A stretch of DNA of 64,000 bases from Paenibacillus sp. URB8-2 (GTDB taxonomy: Bacteria > Bacillota > Bacilli > Paenibacillales > Paenibacillaceae): contig NZ_AP023239.1 in NCBI RefSeq assembly GCF_013393385.1, positions 3,100,001 to 3,164,000 on the forward strand, written 5' to 3'. The translations under genes were made by a program, and so were the position numbers. Below the pieces are notes generated by a model that saw nothing but the letters and a program-made list of their open reading frames with translations, was not told the origin of the DNA and did not search any database. This document shows, piece by piece, positions 1-8,097 of the stretch. Within the stretch, counting starts at the first letter, position 1. Each line of letters starts with the position of its first letter.

Positions 1-478
1 CAAGGCCAGCGGTCGGTTCGTCCATGAGCAGAAGGTCCGCATCGTGGGACAGCGCCACCGCCAGCGAGAACTTCATCTTCATTCCTCTCGACAGGTTCTT
101 GATCTTGGACTTTTCGGAAAGCTCGAACATTTCCAAATAACGGGTAAAGGCTGCATGATCCCAATGCTGATAAAAGGGCGCAATCATTTTTCTCATATTC
201 CGGATCGTCATATTCTCATAGAAATAATTCTCGTCCGAGACGTACCCGATGCGTTCCTTCAGGCCAGGGTTATCCGCAAGCGTCTTGCCGAATATTCGAA
301 CCTCCCCGCTGCTTGGACGCACCATATCCATCATGATCTTGATCAGCGTACTCTTCCCGGCGCCGTTGGGACCGATCAATCCGGTGATAAACCCTTTTTT
401 CACCTCAAACTGTACCTGATCCAGCGCAAAACGTTCAAAAGACTTGGAAACTCCCCGAATTTCAACCACATTACTCAT
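1..478 (-). CDS. ABC transporter ATP-binding protein (3' end outside window)
   Basis: The reverse strand encodes the first 159 residues of an ABC ATPase. The Walker A motif GPNGAGKST lies near residue 40 and the Walker B segment LLLMDEPTAG is at the window edge. The signature before it reads LSRGMKMK, a variant of LSGGQ. The start ATG overlaps the stop of the GntR gene (ATGA), so the two are translationally coupled. A GntR regulator of YtrA type followed by an ABC-2 ATPase is the usual layout of cell-envelope-stress or antibiotic-export operons; the permease is presumably beyond the edge. Confidence 0.9.
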   Translation of the reverse strand, partial: MSNVVEIRGVSKSFERFALDQVQFEVKKGFITGLIGPNGAGKSTLIKIMMDMVRPSSGEVRIFGKTLADNPGLKERIGYVSDENYFYENMTIRNMRKMIAPFYQHWDHAAFTRYLEMFELSEKSKIKNLSRGMKMKFSLAVALSHDADLLLMDEPTAGL

Positions 479-855
479 TCCTGCTCCTCCTTAAGCGTCC
501 TGAATATGTCAACCATTTCCGCAAACTCGATCCCGAGCAGCCTGCTCTCTTCCATCACTTCTTTCATTTTCTCCTCCAAGAGCCGGTATCGCTGTTCACG
601 GATATACTGCTGATTCATGCCGGACACAAAGGAGCCTTTTCCCACCAGAGAATTGACAAGACCTTCCCGCTCTAATTCCTCGTATGCGCGCTTAGTCGTA
701 ATGACGCTGATCTGCAAATCCTTGGCCAATTGACGGATCGAAGGCAGAGGGTCCCCTGCGGCAAGCTCGCCCTGTAAAATCAACTGCCGGATCTGGCTCA
801 CAATCTGCGCATAAATCGGTTCTCCCGATGAGTTGGATAAAATTATGTTCATCAT
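475..855 (-). CDS. GntR-family regulator, YtrA subfamily
   Basis: This 126-residue protein has an N-terminal winged helix (SGEPIYAQIVSQIRQLI, then LPSIRQLAKDLQIS and TTKRAYEELEREGLV) and only a short C-terminal helical tail, which is the YtrA subfamily layout. It is the first gene of an operon with an ABC ATPase. Two consecutive ATG codons are possible starts behind a GGGGTG ribosome binding site. A perfect palindrome about 26 bp upstream is the obvious autoregulatory operator. By family it would repress the ABC transporter until an envelope-active compound is present; the ligand cannot be read from the sequence. Confidence 0.9.
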   Translation of the reverse strand: MMNIILSNSSGEPIYAQIVSQIRQLILQGELAAGDPLPSIRQLAKDLQISVITTKRAYEELEREGLVNSLVGKGSFVSGMNQQYIREQRYRLLEEKMKEVMEESRLLGIEFAEMVDIFRTLKEEQE

Positions 856-880
856 TCACCCCATTCTGCTGCGCTGTCTA

Positions 881-907
881 TATTGTATATATATTATATA
901 TACAATA
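881..907. promoter_or_regulatory. 27-bp perfect palindrome, likely GntR/YtrA operator
   Basis: Thirteen bases on each side of one central base are perfectly complementary (half-site TATTGTATATATA). It sits immediately upstream of the GntR gene, where YtrA-type regulators bind long AT-rich palindromes. The role is inferred from position and symmetry. Confidence 0.7.
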
Positions 908-966
908 TGTTCTTTGTTGTCAACGTCATTTTCCCCATTTTGCAAATTTCTGGATGATACCACGGC

Positions 967-1005
967 AAAAAGCACATCCTGCGCTTGTGGCAGAATGTGC
1001 TTTTT
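967..1005 (-). terminator. Intrinsic terminator of the SDR gene
   Basis: An AAAAAGCACA/TGTGCTTTTT stem encloses an inner CTGC loop region. It lies between the SDR stop and the GntR operator, and its A/T flanks would let it work in both directions. Confidence 0.75.
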
Positions 1006-1057
1006 GAGCTAATGGCGTGAGGACGCCGTTCTGTGCTAAACCGGCCGGAGGCTTTAT

Positions 1058-1843
1058 TTAGCCTTTGATCAGCGTCTCCGCGCCGTCGACGAACACCTTG
1101 GTGCCCGTAATGTGGGAAGCTTCTTCGCTTGCGAGAAAGAGCACCAGATTCGCGACCTCTTCCGGCTTCCCGGGAGCATGCGTCAGCGGGACGCCGTCCT
1201 GAGGGATGTCAAACGGATATTTGATTTCATCCAGATGCTCGGATTTCTTCTGGGAATCGAAAATATTCGTGTCGATGATACCCGGGCAGACGGCGTTTAC
1301 GCGGATTTTGTACTGGGCCAGCTCCAGCGCCGCCATCTCGGCGAATACGGCAACCGCCGCCTTGGAGGTGCTGTAAGCCGAAAAACCCGGCTGGGCGAAC
1401 TGCCGGCTGCCGCTGACCGAGCTGGTCACCGTAATGGAGCCGCCTTTTTCTTTCATATAAGGAATGGCCTGCTTCACCGTCTCGAAGGTCCCGATTACGT
1501 TGTTCGAAATCGTTCCGGCCCATTCTTCCGAAGGAAAATACTCAATCGGGGACGCCATCCCCAGAGCTCCCGCATTGGCAAATACGGTATCAATGGTGCC
1601 CCACTGCTCCACCGTCTCTTTGACCGCGGGGCCGATTTCCTCAGCCTTGGAAGTATCAGCGATAAAGCTGATCGCTTCCCCGCCAGCGTTCTTGATCTCC
1701 GCCTCGGTCTGGCTGATCGTCTGTTCGTTCTTGTCGATTAGACTGACTTTTGCGCCTTCGGCCGCCAAACGAATGGCAGCGGCTTTGCCAATCCCGGAAG
1801 CTGCTCCTGTCACAATTGCGACCTTGTCCTGCATTCTGTTCAT
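1058..1843 (-). CDS. SDR-family oxidoreductase
   Basis: This 261-residue classical short-chain dehydrogenase has the cofactor motif TGAASGIG near residue 12, an ANAGALG element, the catalytic Ser in TSSVSGS and YSTSK for Tyr/Lys. The C-terminal GTKVFVDGA is typical. A GGAG-rich ribosome binding site precedes the start; a second ATG three codons on is possible. It is monocistronic, with its own terminator. The substrate is not deducible. Confidence 0.88.
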   Translation of the reverse strand: MNRMQDKVAIVTGAASGIGKAAAIRLAAEGAKVSLIDKNEQTISQTEAEIKNAGGEAISFIADTSKAEEIGPAVKETVEQWGTIDTVFANAGALGMASPIEYFPSEEWAGTISNNVIGTFETVKQAIPYMKEKGGSITVTSSVSGSRQFAQPGFSAYSTSKAAVAVFAEMAALELAQYKIRVNAVCPGIIDTNIFDSQKKSEHLDEIKYPFDIPQDGVPLTHAPGKPEEVANLVLFLASEEASHITGTKVFVDGAETLIKG

Positions 1844-1957
1844 AGAATCTCCGCTCCTTTGTACGTTTGATATGTGCCCCGTAAGGCTTGAATGAATGCC
1901 TCTTGTTCATTACCCCGCTGATTCGAAAATAATCAAAAAAACGAAAAATGCCTACCC

Positions 1958-1965
1958 TGATTATC
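1958..1965. repeat. Left target-site duplication of the insertion sequence
   Basis: TGATTATC directly abuts the left inverted repeat and is repeated at 3663-3670 beyond the right one, in direct orientation. Confidence 0.8.
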
Positions 1966-2016
1966 GAGGCCACTGAAAAACATAGCTTTTTAAGTGGGCT
2001 GAAAGAGAACCCATCA

Positions 2017-2067
2017 AAAAAGACGACATTCATTCACGTATTTCCGAATGACATGTCGTCTTTTTGC
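2017..2067. terminator. Hairpin inside left end of the IS
   Basis: An AAAAAGACGACAT/ATGTCGTCTTTTT stem downstream of the transposase stop is likely a bidirectional terminator that insulates the element. Confidence 0.7.
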
Positions 2068-2092
2068 TTGTTGTCAGAGGAGGAGATGAGCC

Positions 2093-3556
2093 TTATGGCT
2101 CCAGCAGCTTCAAAATTCGTTTCAGATTCACAGAAAATATCGCCATGGCTCCTTGTATTTCCATGCCAACCAGACCCGAGGAGGATGCAACATCATACCC
2201 GTGTCTATGCTTAAGTTCACTGTTCTTGGCCTCAATTTTGTACCGTTCTTTTGCCTTAGCCTTAAACGCTTCGCTTTCCTGAAATGCAGCCTGCGCCAGA
2301 TGTTCATCGCACTTTATGCTTACCGAATAGGTTTTGCTTTTTGCCCCTTCCTTGTAGCACCCTTCCCGAAGCGGGCACATCTTGCATTTGTTCACATCGA
2401 AATAATACGTATCCACCTGGTTTTTGCCCTTCCCTTTCTTTCCTTGGCGCGCCCGGCGCGTCGCCAGATGTCCGGCCTTGCAGACATACATCCCCGCATC
2501 TTTGTTAAACTCAAATTCGTCTTCTTTCTTCCGGTTGCCTTGGGTAATGAGCGGATTTAGTTTGGATACGAGTTCGATTTCATTTTGTTCGCTGTACGCC
2601 AGATTGTCTTTCTCCGAGTAGGCGGTATCGCCAATCACCGTCTCCACTGTCATCCCCGCCGCTTTGCTTTTTTCTATCAACGTCTTTAGCTGCTTGCCGT
2701 CGGGTTGTTCGCCGGTAGTAATCGTGGCGGCTGTAATGATTCGCTCCTCGCTTATCGCAATATGAGTCTTGTACCCGAAAAAAGAGGAGTCTGCACTTTT
2801 GTGGCCGACTTTGGCATCCGGATCCACGGAAGTTTGCAAATGCTCTAGGTCATCGGTAATGGTTTCTTTTAGCAAGTTGAGCGGTTCCCTCACCTTGGGC
2901 AATTCGGTAAAACGTCCGTCCGCTTCAATCACCGCGATCAACTGCTCGCAATAACGAATTTCATCCTGAATGACATTCGTGACCGGTTTGCACGGAAAGA
3001 CGTTTTTCATCGACTCATCCAGGGGGTAGATCGCTTTTCTCAGTATTTTGGAGCGCTCCCGCAGTACCTCTTGCGGCGTCTTTTGGGTATAGCGAGCCTT
3101 CGTGTGAGTGGCGTCCACAATAATAGATTTGCTGCGGATGACGCCTTTTTCCATAGCAATTTCCACCGTTTTTCCGATGAGCAGATCCAGCAGCTTCATG
3201 TCTTTAAGCCGCAATTTGCGGAACTTGGTAAGCAGGCTGGGCTCGATCACTTCTTCCTCGGGGGCCATATGCAGAAAGAACTTGAACGCTAAATCCGTTT
3301 TCGAACGCTCGACTAAATCGACATCGGACAAGTCAAACATCGATTTGAGCAGCAAATACTTAAACATCCGGACCGGGTCCTGCGCAGTGCGTCCGTTGTC
3401 GTGGCAATAGCTCTCCTGAAGCTCTTCGTAGACAAAGCTAAAGTCCACCAGTTCGTCCATTTTCCGCAACATGTGATCTTGGGGAACCAAGATGTTGTAG
3501 AGTTCAATATAGGGACTTAAGATTAAGCTCTGCTGTTTCGGAAGCATCCGGACCAC
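2093..3556 (-). CDS. IS1182-family DDE transposase
   Basis: This 487-residue transposase starts with a DUF772-like domain (residues ~20-110) and continues with an RNase-H-type DDE catalytic domain. Candidate acidic residues are Asp148 in IIVDATHTK, Asp310 in VIGDTAYSE and a Glu near IEAKNSELKHRHG. Cysteines in CPLREGCYKEG form the expected small insert. The GTG start given here could be replaced by the ATG three codons later. No frameshift is seen, so the element may still be active. Confidence 0.9.
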   Translation of the reverse strand: MVRMLPKQQSLILSPYIELYNILVPQDHMLRKMDELVDFSFVYEELQESYCHDNGRTAQDPVRMFKYLLLKSMFDLSDVDLVERSKTDLAFKFFLHMAPEEEVIEPSLLTKFRKLRLKDMKLLDLLIGKTVEIAMEKGVIRSKSIIVDATHTKARYTQKTPQEVLRERSKILRKAIYPLDESMKNVFPCKPVTNVIQDEIRYCEQLIAVIEADGRFTELPKVREPLNLLKETITDDLEHLQTSVDPDAKVGHKSADSSFFGYKTHIAISEERIITAATITTGEQPDGKQLKTLIEKSKAAGMTVETVIGDTAYSEKDNLAYSEQNEIELVSKLNPLITQGNRKKEDEFEFNKDAGMYVCKAGHLATRRARQGKKGKGKNQVDTYYFDVNKCKMCPLREGCYKEGAKSKTYSVSIKCDEHLAQAAFQESEAFKAKAKERYKIEAKNSELKHRHGYDVASSSGLVGMEIQGAMAIFSVNLKRILKLLEP

Positions 3557-3588
3557 CAGCCTTTAATTTGATGCTTTCAGTATACCGA

Positions 3589-3633
3589 AAAAAAGAGACA
3601 GCTTCCTCAAATTATTGAGAAACTGTCTCTTTC
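3589..3633. terminator. Hairpin inside right end of the IS
   Basis: An AAAGAGACAG/CTGTCTCTTT stem lies between the right terminal repeat and the transposase start. It would stop transcription coming in from the doc operon, a common way to limit transposase expression. Confidence 0.6.
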
Positions 3634-3662
3634 TATGACTGGATGACTTTTTCAGTGGCCTC

Positions 3663-3670
3663 TGATTATC
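3663..3670. repeat. Right target-site duplication
   Basis: This is the second copy of TGATTATC. The stop codon of doc (positions 3666-3668) lies inside this duplication, so the insertion left the toxin reading frame complete. Confidence 0.8.
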
Positions 3671-4070
3671 CGGGAGGCATTTTGATAGAATGCGCTTTAA
3701 TCATAGTGGCAAGATCGTCAAATGAATATTTATGGTTAACCATGTCAACGGTAAAATCTGCCGCTGTCCCTTGCTCCATTTGAAAATAAAACCCATTAAA
3801 CCTAAGAAAAATGAGCAATGAGGTGAAGGCCGTTCTTTTATTGGCATTTTGAAAAGGATGATTCTGTCCGAGAGATTCAAATAATGCCGCTGCCTTATCC
3901 CATATTGACGAATACGCATCTTCTCCAAAGGCGGAACTTTGAGGCCTGAGAACCGCAGATTCGAGAAGAGAGGGATTTTTTATACCAATCTGTTCCCCTT
4001 TGCTATAATTCTGAATCATGGCGACATTGATAGCAATAACCTCTTGCACAGTCAAGTAACGTATATTCAT
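3666..4070 (-). CDS. doc: Doc-type (Fic fold) toxin
   Basis: This 134-residue death-on-curing family protein carries the Fic/Doc motif HPFQNANKR at residues 71-79. In the family the His and Lys/Arg residues support phosphorylation of EF-Tu by Doc. The N-terminal element LTVQEVIAIN is typical. It overlaps its antitoxin gene by 4 bp and is read after it, as expected for a type II toxin-antitoxin operon. An insertion sequence begins directly behind the stop codon. The target is inferred from the family. Confidence 0.9.
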   Translation of the reverse strand: MNIRYLTVQEVIAINVAMIQNYSKGEQIGIKNPSLLESAVLRPQSSAFGEDAYSSIWDKAAALFESLGQNHPFQNANKRTAFTSLLIFLRFNGFYFQMEQGTAADFTVDMVNHKYSFDDLATMIKAHSIKMPPG

Positions 4071-4330
4071 CTGTCCTTTAACTCTTTTAAGGTTCGGTCA
4101 TATTCATGGATAACGTCATTCAAATTCTCGAAAAAATCCGGACTGATTCCTTCAGGCAAGTGTATTTTATGGGCTTTTTTGATAATAATTTCTCCATTAG
4201 CCTGATTGACATCGATTTGAACCGTATCGCCCAATTCCAGACCAATTTGCTTTAGAGCGTCGGTCATAGTGATTCCAAGACTATTTCCAAATTTCGTTAC
4301 TTTTCGTTCCATATCGTTCACCTTGCCCAT
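4067..4330 (-). CDS. AbrB/MazE-type antitoxin
   Basis: This 87-residue protein has an N-terminal SpoVT/AbrB swapped-hairpin domain (VTKFGNSLGITMTDALKQIGLELGD, split here as KFGNSLGI and LELGDTV) and a charged C-terminal tail that would wrap the toxin. It is upstream of and overlaps doc, so it should be the antitoxin and operon autoregulator. GGAGG with 7-nt spacing supports the first ATG; the ATG six codons later also has an AAGGTG sequence before it. Confidence 0.88.
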   Translation of the reverse strand: MGKVNDMERKVTKFGNSLGITMTDALKQIGLELGDTVQIDVNQANGEIIIKKAHKIHLPEGISPDFFENLNDVIHEYDRTLKELKDR

Positions 4331-4418
4331 CCTTTTCCCTCCTCATTATATTATTCAACTGTTAGAACAATTATACATTGTTTCAAGCCCGAAGGAATGC
4401 GCAATCCTCATGGACATG

Positions 4419-4446
4419 AAAAAAGGACACCGTATCCGGTGCCCTT
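4419..4446 (-). terminator. Intrinsic terminator of the small 54-residue gene
   Basis: On the minus strand GGGCACCG-GATA-CGGTGTCC is followed by six T residues. Confidence 0.8.
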
Positions 4447-4513
4447 GAAAGCGAAGCGGACTTCGCCTTAGGTATTGCACGCCGGGAGCTTTACCGCTCC
4501 CGATAGGCCGATG

Positions 4514-4678
4514 CTACTCGTAGGAACTTTGCTCGTTCGCCTTATAGCCCTTGTCTCTGCGGAGCATCTCCTTGCGCTTATCCATCTGCTCCTGCTCCAT
4601 CTGATTGGCCTCGTGGGAGGTCGGCGCCACTTGCTCCAAATCTTTCACCGTGTTGATCAAGTTTTTGTCGGGACTCAT
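4514..4678 (-). CDS. Small hydrophilic protein, 54 residues, function unknown
   Basis: The frame begins MSPDKNLINTVKDLEQ and ends KANEQSSYE. It is rich in Glu, Gln, Lys and Met and probably mostly helical, with no membrane segment or cysteine. GGAGAGG sits six bases before the ATG and a terminator follows 70 bp after the stop, so it is a complete transcription unit. I do not recognise the family. Confidence 0.7.
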   Translation of the reverse strand: MSPDKNLINTVKDLEQVAPTSHEANQMEQEQMDKRKEMLRRDKGYKANEQSSYE

Positions 4679-4770
4679 GAGTATCCTCTCCTTAACCTTA
4701 CATTGTTTACTTGATTAGTGTCCCGGTCAGGAAGGAAAATTATACATGGTTGCACTGCTCTCCAGTCCCA

Positions 4771-5913
4771 TTAGCTTGTGCTCAGCGACAGTCCGATAAT
4801 CTCAGACCGGCTGGCCAGCCGGATGGGCGGACCCCATGTGCCAAACCCCGAAGAGACAATCACATGCAGATTCTCTTTATGAAGGTAGCCCCAGTCCAGC
4901 TCGAACAGCCGTCTTGTGATCCAGTGGATGGGCGCGATTTGTCCCCGGTGCGTGTGGCCGGAGAGAAGCACATCCACTCCCGCTGCCGCCGCGGCGTCAA
5001 AGCCTGTCGGCTGATGGTCCATCATAATGACGGGACGGGACAGATCGAGACCTTCCAGCAGGGAGGCGACGCTCTTGCGCCCTTCGCTGTCCATGCTCTC
5101 CGCCGTCTTGTCTTTCCTGCCCACAATGTAGACGCCGGCAGCTTCGGCCACCTCGTCCTGCAGCACGCGAATGCCGATGGCTCCCATCAGTTCTGTATAC
5201 TTCTCGATATCCCCGCCATAATATTCATGATTGCCCAGCACGGCGTAAATGCCATAACGGGCCTTAAGCTTGCTTAGCTGCTCACTCATCCGATTGCGGA
5301 CGAACGGCTCCAGACTGTCATCGAGCACATCGCCCGCCAGCAAAATAATATCCGGGTTCATCGCGTTCATCCGCTCAACCATCTTTTTCAAATGCCGGTT
5401 GCCCACAATGTCCCCTAGATGAAGGTCGGACGCCACAGCGATCTTGAGCGGTTCCTTCCCCTCAAATGGCTTAGGTAACCCCAGCGAGTGAACACGCAGC
5501 ACCGTACTCCACGCATTCCTGGAACCCCACAGCATAAAGATTGCCGCCAAAATCACAAGCACTGTACCGGCTTCGGCGGCATAACCGGAAACATCTGCTC
5601 CAGCGAGGGAAAGAATGACATATACCAGATCGGCTACAGGCAATAAAATAATGGCGAATTGCAAAAGGGCCAGGTAGTAGGAACCAATAACCTTCAGCAG
5701 TCTCCCGGCCGGTCGCAAAGGTTCAGGCCATGGAAGACGGCAGAACAGATAGGCAAAAGCGACGAGCAGAAATACGAACCAATACACTCCCGCGTTCATC
5801 CCCGGAAACCATTCCGAGAGAAGCCGCAGCACATGCCAGCCGATATAAACATTAATGATTCCGAGCAGCAGCATGCCGGCGGCAATGGAAACGATCATCC
5901 TCAGCTTTTTCAT
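4771..5913 (-). CDS. Membrane-anchored metallophosphoesterase
   Basis: From the ATG with a GGGAGAAG ribosome binding site the protein has 380 residues; a start ten codons earlier is less likely. Residues 5-130 form four predicted membrane helices. A calcineurin-like catalytic domain follows: SDLHLGD (Asp163, His165), AGDV (Asp195), GNHE (Asn228, His229) and SGHTHRGQ near the C-terminus, all metal ligands. The layout resembles the YkuE/YaeI group, whose members act on lipid-linked or envelope phosphoesters. The substrate is not known. Confidence 0.88.
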   Translation of the reverse strand: MKKLRMIVSIAAGMLLLGIINVYIGWHVLRLLSEWFPGMNAGVYWFVFLLVAFAYLFCRLPWPEPLRPAGRLLKVIGSYYLALLQFAIILLPVADLVYVILSLAGADVSGYAAEAGTVLVILAAIFMLWGSRNAWSTVLRVHSLGLPKPFEGKEPLKIAVASDLHLGDIVGNRHLKKMVERMNAMNPDIILLAGDVLDDSLEPFVRNRMSEQLSKLKARYGIYAVLGNHEYYGGDIEKYTELMGAIGIRVLQDEVAEAAGVYIVGRKDKTAESMDSEGRKSVASLLEGLDLSRPVIMMDHQPTGFDAAAAAGVDVLLSGHTHRGQIAPIHWITRRLFELDWGYLHKENLHVIVSSGFGTWGPPIRLASRSEIIGLSLSTS

Positions 5914-6020
5914 AGCGCACTTCTCCCTTGATTTAAGTATCATTTGCAGTACATTTTAACACAGCCGCCTGCTTCGGTTCATCTTTGCCCCCACACTGAG
6001 ATTGTACTGAATATGCACAC

Positions 6021-6060
6021 AAAAACGGCAGCCCGGGATCTCTTCCTCCCCGACTGCCGC
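6021..6060 (-). terminator. Intrinsic terminator of the hemerythrin gene
   Basis: A CGGCAG/CTGCCG stem with a G/C-rich interior is followed on the minus strand by TTTTT. Confidence 0.7.
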
Positions 6061-6088
6061 CTACAAATTCCTTGCTATGTACCGGTCA

Positions 6089-6547
6089 TTACGCTTTCGC
6101 TTTGCGCTGCTGGGCCAGGTAATCCCCGATAAGCCGGTCGCATTTGTTAATATGGTTCAGAAGCCAGTCCGTCAAAGTGCGGTTGAGCTTGATCGTGGTC
6201 AGAACGGAAACGCCCTTGGTCTTCACCATCTCTTCCAGTTCAAGGACAGTCTTGACAAAATCCGCGTGCTCCTTCTGGTGCTCGGATAACTCCGGGAAGT
6301 GGATGTCGCTCATCAAATCTTCTTCACTGCCAAAATGCTCAATGGTGTAATCCTTCAAAAATTTGAGTGTTTCCTCGATCTTCTCGCGCCCTTGCTGATT
6401 TGAGCAGGCATCAAAAAATTCGTTCAGCTTGACCAGCAATTGGCGATGCTGGCAGTCGATCTTCTCGACGCCAATTTCATACGATTCCCTCCAGGTTATC
6501 ATTGCTGCATCGCTTCCTTCTACCATAATTTTCATACACGTTTCCAT
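6089..6547 (-). CDS. Bacteriohemerythrin
   Basis: This 152-residue four-helix protein shows the complete di-iron ligand set: His34, His71 and Glu75 (HFGSE), His90 and His94 (HQKEH), His132 and Asp137 (HINKCD). Such proteins bind O2 reversibly and are used for oxygen storage, delivery or sensing in microaerobic cells. The first ATG has a weak ribosome binding site; the ATG before ITWRES (residue 16) is an alternative that keeps the whole domain. Monocistronic. Confidence 0.93.
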   Translation of the reverse strand: METCMKIMVEGSDAAMITWRESYEIGVEKIDCQHRQLLVKLNEFFDACSNQQGREKIEETLKFLKDYTIEHFGSEEDLMSDIHFPELSEHQKEHADFVKTVLELEEMVKTKGVSVLTTIKLNRTLTDWLLNHINKCDRLIGDYLAQQRKAKA

Positions 6548-6636
6548 TTTCTCTCTTTCGAGCGGAAAGAACAGTTAATAACATCACACGACATTTTTCG
6601 CCGTACTGGAGCCGTAGAAGTTCAGTAAATATACGC

Positions 6637-6735
6637 AAGAAGAAACGGCTTCGCCGTCCTTTTAAGGACGGTATCGTTTCTCGTAGAAATATAAGTCAAA
6701 ATGATAAGTGCCCGGCTTATAAATTCTTATATTTT
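6637..6735 (+). repeat. Dispersed structured repeat, copy A
   Basis: A 99-bp intergenic element. Module 1 is AGAAACG (6641-6647) paired with CGTTTCT (6675-6681), enclosing CCGTCC-TTTTAA-GGACGG. Module 2 is AAATATAAG (6687-6695) paired with CTTATATTT (6726-6734), enclosing ATAAG/CTTAT. Copies with the same layout are at 38836 and 46205. It starts right behind the MFS gene terminator when read on the minus strand. Confidence 0.8.
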
Positions 6736-6758
6736 AAAAAAGCCTGATTGCTCAGGCT
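6735..6758 (-). terminator. Terminator of the TetR-SDR-MFS operon
   Basis: The AGCCTGA/TCAGGCT stem with a T6 tail on the minus strand contains the MFS stop codon (TGA, 6752-6754) in its first arm. Confidence 0.8.
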
Positions 6759-8026
6759 TCAACAGTCGCAGCCGATTTACTGCGCATTTTTACAACTCTC
6801 ATGGCCAAAAGGGAAGCGAACAGGCAAAGAAAGCCTGCGGTAACAAAAGGAACGGTGTAACTGCCAAGCCATTGCCGCATCACACCGGCGCCGTAAGCGG
6901 CTGCCGAGGCCCCAAGCTGATGGGACACCAGAATCCAGCCGAACACCATCCCCGATTTTTCTCTTCCGAAATGATCGGCGGTTAATTTGACGGTCGGCGG
7001 TACGGTTGCGATCCAGTCCAGACCATAGAACACGGCAAACACCAGCATCAGCGTGTAACCTCCGTTCAGCGCATAGGGCAGGAAGATCAGCGACAGTCCG
7101 CGAAGCCCGTAATACCAGAACAGCAGCCATCTGCTGTCAAAACGGTCCGACAGCCAGCCCGACAGCGTCGTGCCCGCCATATCGAACATCCCCATCAATG
7201 CGAGCAATCCGGCGGCCATTACAACCGGGATGTTAAAGTCGCCGCAGGCGGGAATCAGGTGGGTCCCGATTAAGCCGTTGGTGGAGAAGCCGCAGAAGAA
7301 AAAAGTGCCGGCCAGCAGCCAGAATGTTCCGCTCTTCGTTGCCTCCTTCAGCACGAGCAGCGGAGCCAGGAACAGATTACCCTTGAACGGCGGAGGCGGG
7401 GATATGTCGGTCTCTCCAAGAGCTGGAACCCCGACGTCCGAGGGATGATTTCGCATCCAGATTGCCACAACCGGTATCAGCACGAGCAGTACCGCAACGG
7501 TCGTATAAATGGAGAACCGCCAGCCCAATCCGACCGAGACCTTAGCCAGAAGTGGCAGAAAAAGCAGCTGGCCCGTCGCCGCGCTGGCTGTAAGAATGCC
7601 GACAACGAGCCCCCTGTGCTTCACGAACCAGCGTCCCGCCACAGTGACACCCAGAACATTGGCCAGCGCTCCGGTGGCCAGACCCATGACAATCCCCCAC
7701 AGCGCGATGAACTGCCAGAGCTCGGTCATAAAAGACGTCAGCGCAAGGCTCACTGTTAGCAAGCTCAGCGTCAGTAGCATGATGCGGCGGATGCCGAAGC
7801 GGGCCATCAGAGCTGCGGAGAAAGGACCCATTAATCCGTACAAAAAGATGCGGATGGACAGCGCGCCGGATACGGCGGAGCGGCTCCAGCCGAATTCTCC
7901 CTCAAATTGCAGCATCAATACGCTGGGAATTGAACTGATGGCCGCCGATACCAGTAAGACGAGAAAAACAATGGAAACCACAGTCCAGCCATAATACCAC
8001 CTGGGAGCTAGATTAATATTACGCAT
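6752..8026 (-). CDS. MFS transporter, monocarboxylate/oxalate-formate type
   Basis: This 424-residue protein has about twelve hydrophobic helices. The N-terminal RWYYGWTVV motif and the GLMGPFSAALMARFGIRR segment between helices 2 and 3 fit the oxalate/formate-antiporter-like branch of the major facilitator superfamily. AGGAGTGAAGGG precedes the ATG. It is the last gene of an operon with a TetR regulator and an SDR enzyme, suggesting uptake or efflux of a compound the SDR reduces. The substrate is unknown. Confidence 0.85.
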   Translation of the reverse strand: MRNINLAPRWYYGWTVVSIVFLVLLVSAAISSIPSVLMLQFEGEFGWSRSAVSGALSIRIFLYGLMGPFSAALMARFGIRRIMLLTLSLLTVSLALTSFMTELWQFIALWGIVMGLATGALANVLGVTVAGRWFVKHRGLVVGILTASAATGQLLFLPLLAKVSVGLGWRFSIYTTVAVLLVLIPVVAIWMRNHPSDVGVPALGETDISPPPPFKGNLFLAPLLVLKEATKSGTFWLLAGTFFFCGFSTNGLIGTHLIPACGDFNIPVVMAAGLLALMGMFDMAGTTLSGWLSDRFDSRWLLFWYYGLRGLSLIFLPYALNGGYTLMLVFAVFYGLDWIATVPPTVKLTADHFGREKSGMVFGWILVSHQLGASAAAYGAGVMRQWLGSYTVPFVTAGFLCLFASLLAMRVVKMRSKSAATVEA

Positions 8027-8097
8027 CCCTTCACTCCTATCCCTATCACTTCTCTATATATCTTACAGTATCTATCTTACAGTCCATCCCCCTTTCC

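Larger units (their letters stand above)
1966..3662 (-). mobile_element. IS1182-type insertion sequence, intact
   Basis: The element is bounded by perfect 15-bp terminal inverted repeats (GAGGCCACTGAAAAA at 1966-1980, its complement at 3648-3662), flanked by 8-bp direct repeats, and carries one uninterrupted DDE transposase. Strong hairpins lie just inside both ends (2017-2067 and 3589-3633). The family call rests on the transposase; an 8-bp duplication is not a fixed feature of this family. It sits directly behind the doc gene stop. Confidence 0.88.
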
